DNA from: Zwartia panacis | GTDB taxonomy: Bacteria > Pseudomonadota > Gammaproteobacteria > Burkholderiales > Burkholderiaceae_B | Length of the DNA stretch: 64,000 bases | Reading direction: 5' to 3' | Assembly: GCF_030410395.1 (NCBI RefSeq) | Contig: NZ_JAUHHF010000004.1 | Location: 186,001-250,000, forward strand | In this document: positions 58,001-64,000 of the stretch, in pieces | Layout: every line of letters starts with the position of its first letter | Position numbering within the stretch: position 1 is the stretch's first letter | The notes under the pieces: generated by a model | The model's database searches: none | What the model saw: only the letters and a program-made list of their open reading frames with translations | What the model was told of the DNA's origin: nothing | Position numbers and translations under genes: made by a program

Positions 58001-58611
58001 GCGCCCGTTATGCAAAAGAATATCGCGATTTTGTTGAGCAAGTTTTAAAGGTCGAACAAGCAAACAACACGGAATCAGATCGGTCAAGACCGCGACTGTC
58101 TGAGGCCGTTGCGAAATATCTTTTTAAACTGATGGCTTATAAAGATGAGTATGAAGTCGCACGCCTGCATACTGATGATAGTTTTGTGTCCAAAATGAAG
58201 GAGCAGTTTGAGCCAGGATTTCATATCACGCATTATCTGGCCCCCCCACTGCTTTCTAAATTTGACTCGAGAGGAGAACCTCTCAAACGACGTTTCGGAA
58301 CGTGGATACGACCTCTTTTTTATGGTCTTCGGCACTTTAAATTTTTAAGAGGTTCTTTTTTTGATCCCTTTGGCTACAGCAAAGAGCGAAGAACAGAACG
58401 TGCATTAATCGCTGAATACAAATTTTGCATTCAAGCTATTCTTCCTCAACTCAGTTCAAAAAATATCGATCTGGCAGTTCAAATTGCCTCGATCCCCGAA
58501 CAAATTCGTGGTTATGGCCATGTCAAAGAGAAAAATCTCGAGCAAGCAAAAATCAAAACAACGGCCCTACTTGAACAATGGAGAAATCAGCAAAAGTCCC
58601 AGACAAAATGA
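55045..58611 (+). CDS. Indolepyruvate ferredoxin oxidoreductase family protein (fused IorA-IorB type)
   Basis: A very large (1188-residue) 2-oxoacid:ferredoxin oxidoreductase. The N-terminal pyrimidine-binding part (about 20-440) is followed by the thiamine pyrophosphate part with CSGCPHSTSTRVPEG and ANIGDGTWFHSG (about 450-640), a ferredoxin-like cluster site C667, C670, C673 and C679, then the gamma domain VAGVGGTGVITIGQLLG (from about 750). It oxidises aryl or branched-chain 2-oxoacids to acyl-CoA with CoA and ferredoxin. Start at MNAPLTEST; a frame extension of seven codons is less likely. The last 150 residues have no motif I recognise. Confidence 0.93.
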   Translation: MNAPLTESTHKVIDKVSLEDKYTQERGRAFMSGVQALVRLPMVQQLRDAQAGLQTAGFISGYRGSPLGGYDQALWKASDHLKKHNIVFQPGVNEELAATAVWGTQQVELFPEQKKYDGVFGIWYGKGPGVDRCSDVFKHANMAGTSPHGGVIAIAGDDHIAKSSTAAHQSDHIFKACGLPVFFPSDVQGILDMGLHAFALSRFSGLWSGMKTIQEVVESSASVDVDLDRVRIILPEDFLLPEGGLHIRWPDAPLAQEARLMEYKWYAALAYIRANKLNHTVIQGPHDRLGIMASGKAYRDTCQALIDLGLTHEVCRDIGLRVHQVNVVWPLEASTTREFALGLEEILVVEEKRQVIEYQLKEELYNWRPDTRPDVLGKFDQPDNDHSGGEWARSNPAGHWLLRANADLSPAIIAQAIAKRLLRRPLPDSVRASIHARLAVIEAKQRSLQVVDPTVGERPPWFCSGCPHSTSTRVPEGSRAMAGIGCHYMVLWMDRSTSTFTQMGGEGAPWVGQSHFVKDQHVFANIGDGTWFHSGSLAIRQAVVAGVNITYKILYNDAVAMTGGQQVGERPEGLTTPQIVKSCIAEGVKRVAVVTDDPQRYDGVELELGVQVWHRDDLDQVQRLFREIPGTTVIVYDQTCATEKRRRRKAGKLEDPKRIVVINELVCEGCGDCSVKSNCLSVEPLETEFGRKRQINLSSCNKDESCLKGFCPSFVVLENATRRRPESVSQSVTPPTLPMPVVPDCLEPYRIVVAGVGGTGVITIGQLLGVAAHIEGKGVITQDSAGLAQKGGSTWSHVQIAQLPESLCATKVDIAKADLIMACDGVVAANPTTMALMQMNQTRIALNHHDTPTAGFVQNPDWRSTNTHCATALSNAVGQDQLASIDASAIAAEKLGDSIYANPLLLGFCWQKGWIPLSRDSLIQALRLNAVQVERNLMAFEWGRAAAHDEKLLHRPVNEHPVLFKSKQTLEQIVHIRETFLTRYQSARYAKEYRDFVEQVLKVEQANNTESDRSRPRLSEAVAKYLFKLMAYKDEYEVARLHTDDSFVSKMKEQFEPGFHITHYLAPPLLSKFDSRGEPLKRRFGTWIRPLFYGLRHFKFLRGSFFDPFGYSKERRTERALIAEYKFCIQAILPQLSSKNIDLAVQIASIPEQIRGYGHVKEKNLEQAKIKTTALLEQWRNQQKSQTK

Positions 58612-58626
58612 AATGATGAGTGACGC

Positions 58627-59832
58627 TTAAATAGTCTCATTAAAGAGCTCTCGCCCAATCAGCATTCGTCGTATTTCACTGGTGCCTGCACCGATTTCAT
58701 AAAGCTTGGCATCTCGCCAAAGTCGGCCTGTCGGATAGTCATTGATGTAACCGTTACCACCCAAGATCTGGATGGCTTCTCCAGCCATCCAGGTCGCCTT
58801 TTCCGCGCAGTACAAAATCACACCCGCAGCATCTTTTCGCATCCCACGCTGAGATCTTGAGGGCACCTGATCAGTGGAGTCTGTTGATCGCGAGTCTAAT
58901 GTTCGACCCACCGCATAACAATACGACCGACAAGCAGAATATGTCGTGTACATATCCGCCAGCTTTCCTTGGATCAATTGAAACTCACCAATTGCCTGAC
59001 CAAACTGTCGACGCTCATGCACATAGGGCATCACGACATCTAGGCAAGCCCCCATAATCCCAAGCGGTCCCGCGGCGAGGACGGCACGCTCATAATCCAG
59101 ACCGCTCATCAATACCTGAACACCACCATCGAGTTGACCCAGGATATTTTCTGCAGGAACAAAGACATTATCAAATACTAACTCGCCCGTATGCGACCCT
59201 CTCATCCCCAATTTGTCGAGACGTTGGGCAACTGAAAATCCTGGCATATCGCGGTCTATCAGAAAGGCTGTGATTCCACGGGCATTTTTATCAGGATCCG
59301 TTTTAGCGTAGACCACTAAAGTCTGAGCATCAGGGCCATTGGTAATCCACATTTTCGTGCCATTCAGGCGATATCCCGCTCCATCAGCAATTGCACGCAG
59401 CCTCATGCCCACAACATCCGAGCCCGCCTCAGGCTCACTCATCGCTAACGCTCCAATATGCTCGCCTGAAATCAGCTTGGGAAGTAATCGGGCGCGTTGA
59501 GCATCCGTTCCATTACGCATAATCTGGTTCACGCATAGATTAGAGTGGGCACCATAGGAGAGTCCGACAGAGGCTGATGCCCGCGAGATTTCCTCCATAA
59601 CCACCATATGAGCGAGATAGCCCATTCCAGCGCCGCCATACTCAGGACTCGCTGTCACGCCAAGCAGCCCCATATCCCCCATTTTGCGCCAGAGATCCAT
59701 TGGAAACTGATCATCGCGGTCAAGTTGAGCCGCGCGAGGCGCGATTTCATTTTCGGCAAACTCCCGAACAGCTATCCGTAGGGCATTGATTTCATCAGGC
59801 AAGCCAAAATCGAGTTCATGCATCGATAACAT
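58627..59832 (-). CDS. Isovaleryl-CoA dehydrogenase-like acyl-CoA dehydrogenase
   Basis: A flavin acyl-CoA dehydrogenase, 401 residues, close to the isovaleryl-CoA dehydrogenase (leucine degradation) branch. The likely catalytic Glu is in [16 protein letters not shown], the position typical of IVD rather than of butyryl-CoA dehydrogenase. Others: [22 protein letters not shown] and the end [19 protein letters not shown]. Start at [15 protein letters not shown], with GAGG eight bases upstream; the frame opens 25 codons earlier inside the preceding gene. No mcc or hmgL genes are close, so the leucine pathway is not complete here. Confidence 0.88.
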   Translation of the reverse strand: MLSMHELDFGLPDEINALRIAVREFAENEIAPRAAQLDRDDQFPMDLWRKMGDMGLLGVTASPEYGGAGMGYLAHMVVMEEISRASASVGLSYGAHSNLCVNQIMRNGTDAQRARLLPKLISGEHIGALAMSEPEAGSDVVGMRLRAIADGAGYRLNGTKMWITNGPDAQTLVVYAKTDPDKNARGITAFLIDRDMPGFSVAQRLDKLGMRGSHTGELVFDNVFVPAENILGQLDGGVQVLMSGLDYERAVLAAGPLGIMGACLDVVMPYVHERRQFGQAIGEFQLIQGKLADMYTTYSACRSYCYAVGRTLDSRSTDSTDQVPSRSQRGMRKDAAGVILYCAEKATWMAGEAIQILGGNGYINDYPTGRLWRDAKLYEIGAGTSEIRRMLIGRELFNETI

Positions 59833-59854
59833 TTGCTTTACCTCACATATATAT

Positions 59855-60586
59855 CTAAAGGGTTCGACCCAGCGCTTTGAAAAACAACTCGGACTGTAGT
59901 CTCTCACCTAAAGTTTGTTCTCCAACTCGCTGAGCAAGCTTCGCATCAACAGGCTCAAGCGGCAACCCGGAGGACATTGCCAGGACTTGCATCATGCATG
60001 CACGCTCGAGAAAATATAAATCGTCATAGGCATAATCCACACGCTCGCCGCAGACCACAACACCATGGTTACCGAGAAAAACCACATCGGCTCCATTCAT
60101 GGCACGTGCGATACGTTCACCTTCCCCAGTATCCAACGCCAATCCATTGTAATGAGCGTCGATTGCGACACGCCCATGAAAACGCATCGCGTTTTGCGAC
60201 AAGGTGGTATCAAGCGCGCGCTGTCGCGTCAGTGTCAGTGCCGTGGCATACGGCATGTGTGTATGCAGGACGCATTTTTTTTTGGCGATACGGTGAACTG
60301 CAGCATGAATAAACATCGCAGTGGGTTCCACGGGATGTCGCCCCGCCAGAATCTCACCTTGTTCGTCAATCATCACGATGTCTTCAGCTTGTATCTCGCT
60401 CCACAGCAAACCTCTCGGGTTCAATAAAAATCGACCACTATCATCCGGAAGTTCAACGCTGAAATGATTACAGACCCCTTCAGATAATCCGTGATGGGCA
60501 GCGGCACGCAAAGCAAGCGCCAAATCCTCTCTTAAGGCACGAATTGCGGGCGAGTCGAAATCTTCTTCGTGCATGTTTGTTGTCAT
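59855..60586 (-). CDS. Class II aldolase/adducin family protein
   Basis: A 243-residue metal-dependent aldolase-fold protein. Zinc ligands are His in [12 protein letters not shown] and a later His in [27 protein letters not shown] is another conserved stretch. It starts well before (22 bases) the IVD start and is probably co-transcribed. Substrate is not known; members include L-fuculose phosphate aldolase and proteins of unknown activity. Confidence 0.83.
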   Translation of the reverse strand: MTTNMHEEDFDSPAIRALREDLALALRAAAHHGLSEGVCNHFSVELPDDSGRFLLNPRGLLWSEIQAEDIVMIDEQGEILAGRHPVEPTAMFIHAAVHRIAKKKCVLHTHMPYATALTLTRQRALDTTLSQNAMRFHGRVAIDAHYNGLALDTGEGERIARAMNGADVVFLGNHGVVVCGERVDYAYDDLYFLERACMMQVLAMSSGLPLEPVDAKLAQRVGEQTLGERLQSELFFKALGRTL

Positions 60587-60626
60587 CTCAGTTCTCCTTG
60601 AATCATTTTATGAGTGATTTTGCGCC

Positions 60627-62546
60627 TCAATGTTGATCAAGCGCCTTTTGAATGTAGTGTGGGGAAATGCTCGTGCGCGGAACTTTGAATGTGAACCAGC
60701 TCCGAACGTCTTCTTCAAGTCCAATTCCGTGCATGAAGTTATAGATAGCCTTACGCAAACCCACTCCAAGAGCTGCATGATCTACGTTAGTCGGATCGTT
60801 AAAGGCAATATCATTTTTAGCAAAGCTGACTGGCGGTAAAGATTCCAGGGTGACACCATACTGATCAGGATTCAGACCGACGGGCGAATGTACGGTACAA
60901 GTAAAGCGGTGAAAAAAACCACTTTGGATGCAACCATTTTCAAATAACTGGCGGACGTACTCCAGTGCATCGACAGTGTCCTGAACGGTTTGTGTGGGAA
61001 AACCATACATCAGGTATGCGTGTACCAATACCCCAGCATCGCTAAATGCTCGGGTCACCCGTGCAACTTGATCAACAGAGACCCCTTTTTTCATCAGACT
61101 CAACAATCGATCAGATGCGACCTCAAGTCCTCCAGAAACCGCAATACAACCACTTTGCGCGAGTAATTGACATAGTTCTGGAGTGAAAGTCTTTTCAAAT
61201 CGGATGTTGCCCCACCAGGAAATATTCAAATCACGCTTGATCAACTCCAGTGCGAGAGATTTCAAGGCTTTAGGAGGAGCAGCCTCGTCGACAAAATGAA
61301 AACCTGTCTGTCCGGTTTCCCGAACAATGGCCTCGATTCGGTCAGCAAGTACTTCCGCAGATGCCGTTTCATACCGTCCGATGTAGTCGAGACTGACATC
61401 ACAAAAACTGCACTTTTTCCAATAACATCCGTGGGCGACCGTCAATTTATTCCAACGACCATCACTCCAAAGACGATGCATTGGATTGAGCATATCTAGT
61501 AGAGACAAATAACTCGCTAGAGGCAAACCGTCCCAAGTCGGAGTTCCGACCTCCTCGAATGGCACCTCAGGCTCGACCATATTGATATAACGGACAAGAC
61601 CAGTTTCAGGATCACGCAAAAAAGTTCGCACAAGACGTTGTTGAGACCGTTTACCAGTCAAATATTCGAAAAGTGCAAGCAAGGGTCGCTCACCCGCGTC
61701 AAGCGTCACAAAATCGACAAAATCGAACACTCTGGATTCTTTCAGCTCGCGCAATTCAGTGTTCACAAAACCCCCGCCTAAGATAATTTTTATCTCAGGA
61801 TAATGGGCCTTAATGGTCTGAGCAATCCTGAACGCTGCATAAACCGTTCCAGGAAAAGGGACTGACAGCAATACGACAGTCGGTGCGTGCTTGTTGATGG
61901 CGTCTAAAGTCAGCTTTTCAAGATATTCATCTACAAGCGTTTTGGGTGCAGCCAATGCCAGTGCCAAGGGTTCAAACGTGGCTTGACTCGCGGAAAGTGA
62001 CTCGCCATAGCGAACAAACTCAAAACGAGAATCAATGGCATCTTTTAGAACATCTGCAAGATCATTCAAATATAAAGTGGCCAAATGCTTGGCACGATCT
62101 TGCATGCCAAGCGCGCCAAATGCCCAGCCCAGAGGATCGCCTGTTTCATCATCAACATAGGCATCTAATGAGGAAAATCGAGGGCCTTCAGGCAAATACT
62201 GTCTCGAAACGATACGATGAGCGAGTGTTGAATCCCGACCTTGCAGAAAGGCAATAACGGCATCAATTGTCTTAATGTAACGATTGCGCTGTGCAACAAA
62301 TGCTTGCAGTGATTGGCTACGCTTTCGTGGCGCAATCGACTCTACTTTAAGTGCAACTTCCTTTAAACCTGTCGAACTCAAAAGCCGCAGCACAAGAGAA
62401 AGAGCCAGATCTTCTTGAACAGCATGAATATCACGCGAACGCAAAAAACCCGTTAAATAAGCGGTCGAGGGATAAGGCGTGTTGAGTTGCGTCATCGGAG
62501 GGATCACGGACAACACACGTAAAGTCGCCAAACTGGCTAGGGGCAT
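60627..62546 (-). CDS. B12-binding domain radical SAM protein of unknown function
   Basis: A 639-residue protein. The region from about 170 to 300 resembles a cobalamin-binding domain (VVLLSVPFPGTVYAAFRIAQ, LGGGFVNTELRE). A radical SAM site follows at HGCYWKKCSFCD with C374, C379 and C382, spaced C-x4-C-x2-C instead of the usual C-x3-C-x2-C. VSGGLEVASDRLLSLMKKG and LMYGFPTQT are further TIM-barrel signatures. Substrate and pathway are unknown. It lies alone upstream of the aldolase gene with a 40-base gap, and is divergent from the LprI-like gene. Confidence 0.82.
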   Translation of the reverse strand: MPLASLATLRVLSVIPPMTQLNTPYPSTAYLTGFLRSRDIHAVQEDLALSLVLRLLSSTGLKEVALKVESIAPRKRSQSLQAFVAQRNRYIKTIDAVIAFLQGRDSTLAHRIVSRQYLPEGPRFSSLDAYVDDETGDPLGWAFGALGMQDRAKHLATLYLNDLADVLKDAIDSRFEFVRYGESLSASQATFEPLALALAAPKTLVDEYLEKLTLDAINKHAPTVVLLSVPFPGTVYAAFRIAQTIKAHYPEIKIILGGGFVNTELRELKESRVFDFVDFVTLDAGERPLLALFEYLTGKRSQQRLVRTFLRDPETGLVRYINMVEPEVPFEEVGTPTWDGLPLASYLSLLDMLNPMHRLWSDGRWNKLTVAHGCYWKKCSFCDVSLDYIGRYETASAEVLADRIEAIVRETGQTGFHFVDEAAPPKALKSLALELIKRDLNISWWGNIRFEKTFTPELCQLLAQSGCIAVSGGLEVASDRLLSLMKKGVSVDQVARVTRAFSDAGVLVHAYLMYGFPTQTVQDTVDALEYVRQLFENGCIQSGFFHRFTCTVHSPVGLNPDQYGVTLESLPPVSFAKNDIAFNDPTNVDHAALGVGLRKAIYNFMHGIGLEEDVRSWFTFKVPRTSISPHYIQKALDQH

Positions 62547-62658
62547 AATTAAAGACTCAGCTCTGAAGAGCTCAGTATAAATCCGCTTCGAGTCAATATT
62601 GAGTCGAAACAGAATACCGCAGCTATGATAGGCGTTTGTGGCTCAATACTATTTTCAC

Positions 62659-63636
62659 ATGATAAGAATTGCAACGATCTTAATGGCTCTCTGGTCAGGG
62701 GCAGGTGTCGCAGCAAGTTTTGACTGCAAACAAGCCAAAAGTAATATGGAAAAAGCAATATGTGAGAATACCCAGCTCTCTCAGCTGGATGAGAAACTTG
62801 CCTTTGAATACAAAGCGGCTCGTTCGAAACTATCTCTAGAATCGAATCAAGCACTCGTCAAAAGCCAACGATCCTGGCTTCGCTTTACTTCAACATATTG
62901 TTTTATAGACATGGACGCATCGCCCGCTTCTTCGGACGATGCGAAAAATTGTCTTGTGAGTGCATTTCAAGAGCGAGTAAAAGACCTTGAAAGAACGGGT
63001 AACAAAATCGGTGAATTTAAAACGTACACAGCGATTGATCACCATATACAGATAGCAAAAGAACAGAAAACTGTTTATACGATTGAGCGAAAATTCATGC
63101 AAGTTGATGATGCAACACCATCTGGCAATCGCTTAAATGAATTTCTCAAGTTCAAAGATCAAGCCGATCTGCCAGATGGCAGAGGGACTGAAAGTTACGA
63201 TACTAGAGTGACACAAATTGCACCTGATTGGTTTTATAAACAAGTATCGAGCAAGATTTTCACTGGTGCATATCCTACCAGCGAGACGGAATGCGGACTC
63301 TATTCAATTTCAAATGAGAAACCACTGAGGTTGTCAGATATTTTTAAAGGACAAGCATGGCAGAAGATCTTTGAAACAGAGACCAAAACACACTTTATTG
63401 AACTTGCAAAAAGAGAAAAAGACTTTGACATGACGATGATTCATGATTTTCATCCTCGTACATTCAAGCCCTCTTCTCCCTTTACTTATTGCCTAAACAA
63501 AAATGGAATCGAACTAACAGGATTTCTCCCACATGCCGTTAGAGCCTATGACGGTGTTACCATCACCTGGAAGTCATTAGAAAGCGTGACAACACCATAC
63601 GCACAAGAACAAATAAAAAATCTAAGTTCGCTGTGA
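62659..63636 (+). CDS. Secreted LprI-like (DUF1311) protein with a C-terminal domain
   Basis: A signal peptide (MIRIATILMALWSGAGVAA) is followed by a DUF1311/LprI domain at about 20-115: FDCKQAKSNMEKAIC, LSQLDEKL, SQRSWLRFTSTYC and a fourth Cys. LprI-type proteins are lysozyme inhibitors in Mycobacterium. The C-terminal 200 residues have a FTYCLNKNGIELTGF-type beta-rich sequence resembling the DUF3298 group, but I only suspect that. I use the second ATG, which gives the clear signal peptide. Convergent with metY. The AT-rich codons differ from neighbours to its left. Confidence 0.75.
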   Translation: MIRIATILMALWSGAGVAASFDCKQAKSNMEKAICENTQLSQLDEKLAFEYKAARSKLSLESNQALVKSQRSWLRFTSTYCFIDMDASPASSDDAKNCLVSAFQERVKDLERTGNKIGEFKTYTAIDHHIQIAKEQKTVYTIERKFMQVDDATPSGNRLNEFLKFKDQADLPDGRGTESYDTRVTQIAPDWFYKQVSSKIFTGAYPTSETECGLYSISNEKPLRLSDIFKGQAWQKIFETETKTHFIELAKREKDFDMTMIHDFHPRTFKPSSPFTYCLNKNGIELTGFLPHAVRAYDGVTITWKSLESVTTPYAQEQIKNLSSL

Positions 63637-63651
63637 GCAGACTTCAAAATA

Positions 63652-64000
63652 TCAGACGGCTGCGAGTGCTTGCTCCAAATCAGCAATCAAGTCATCAATA
63701 TGTTCAATTCCGATCGACAAACGAACCGTCTCTTCTTTTACACCTGCGCGTGCAAGTTCCTCTGGATTGAGTTGACGGTGCGTAGTCGATGCAGGATGGG
63801 TTGCAAGTGATTTAGAGTCGCCGATGTTAACAAGACGAGTAAAAAGCTTAAGTTCATCTTGGAATCGAGCACCCGCTTCACGACCACCCTTCACACCAAA
63901 AGTAAACAACCCGGGAGCCTTCCCAGACAAATACTTTTTCACTAAAGCGTGATCGGGATGTTCAGGCAAGCCAGCATAGCTGACCCAATCGACTTTCTTG
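63652..64000 (-). CDS. O-acetylhomoserine sulfhydrylase-like protein (partial, C-terminus)
   Basis: The C-terminal end of a Cys/Met-metabolism PLP enzyme, cut by the right window edge. The readable part (VDWVSYAGLPEHPDHALVKK, LFTRLVNIGDSKSLATHPAS, and VRLSIGIEHIDDLIADL) is typical of MetY, which makes homocysteine from O-acetylhomoserine and sulfide. The PLP site is outside the window, so the exact activity cannot be seen. It is a second enzyme of this superfamily here, besides that at 45.8-47.1 kb. Confidence 0.9.
   Translation of the reverse strand, partial: KKVDWVSYAGLPEHPDHALVKKYLSGKAPGLFTFGVKGGREAGARFQDELKLFTRLVNIGDSKSLATHPASTTHRQLNPEELARAGVKEETVRLSIGIEHIDDLIADLEQALAAV

Overview
This 64 kb window looks like ordinary chromosome from a betaproteobacterium of the order Burkholderiales, most likely near the family Alcaligenaceae. 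I infer this from gene neighbourhoods I know from that group: tig-clpP-clpX next to a tRNA-Leu, dapC-dapD-prmB, clpS-clpA beside a CspA-type gene and a DUF192 gene, sodB-xseA-exbBD-lpxK-kdsB-adk, and a DUF3579 gene beside argD-argF-argG. By eye the base composition is near 50% G+C, low for Bordetella-like bacteria. I cannot name a species. I see no rRNA, insertion sequence, prophage or CRISPR array. Both window edges cut genes (clpX on the left, a metY-like gene on the right).

Layout. 1-2.7 kb (minus): trigger factor and ClpXP with tRNA-Leu(UAG). 2.7-7.8 kb (plus): lysine/DAP synthesis (dapC, dapD, with dapE absent), prmB and an ABC-F ATPase. 7.8-13.7 kb (minus): uvrD, a fatty-acid desaturase, an RsmB-like rRNA methyltransferase, purN. 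13.7-20.4 kb (plus): ribF-ileS-lspA-coaBC, a DedA protein, dut. 20.4-26.6 kb (minus): clpS, clpA and pqiABC, the last four genes joined by 1-4 base overlaps. 26.7-31.0 kb: csp and DUF192 (plus) facing a 3-oxoadipyl-CoA-type thiolase, sodB and xseA (minus). 31.05-31.28 kb: a very AT-rich gap with DnaA-box-like sites. 31.4-37.9 kb (plus): exbB-exbD-lpxK-trm112-kdsB, adk, SDR, murJ, rpsT, which serve the envelope and LPS. 38.1-43.1 kb: a 2-hydroxyacid dehydrogenase, DUF3579, then argD-argF-argG. 43.1-50.5 kb: a two-component system with almost no periplasmic sensor, tRNA-Val, hupB, a Cys/Met-metabolism PLP enzyme, rlmB, rnr and tRNA-Leu(CAG). 50.7-64 kb: a catabolic and less conserved part with GNAT, AEC transporter, crotonase-like protein, an asparaginase with an altered active-site motif, nudC, a fused indolepyruvate ferredoxin oxidoreductase, an isovaleryl-CoA dehydrogenase, a class II aldolase-like protein, a B12-binding radical SAM protein of unknown role, a secreted LprI-like protein and a partial metY.

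Most of the window is housekeeping. The points most worth checking are the AT-rich DnaA-box region at 31.1 kb, the loss of dapE from its usual place, the clpA-pqiABC translational coupling, the Asp-to-Ser change in the asparaginase, the orphan B12/radical SAM protein, the sensor kinase lacking a sensor domain, and hairpins in the arginine gene cluster. All assignments rest on reading the translated sequence and remembered family motifs; no database search was possible.
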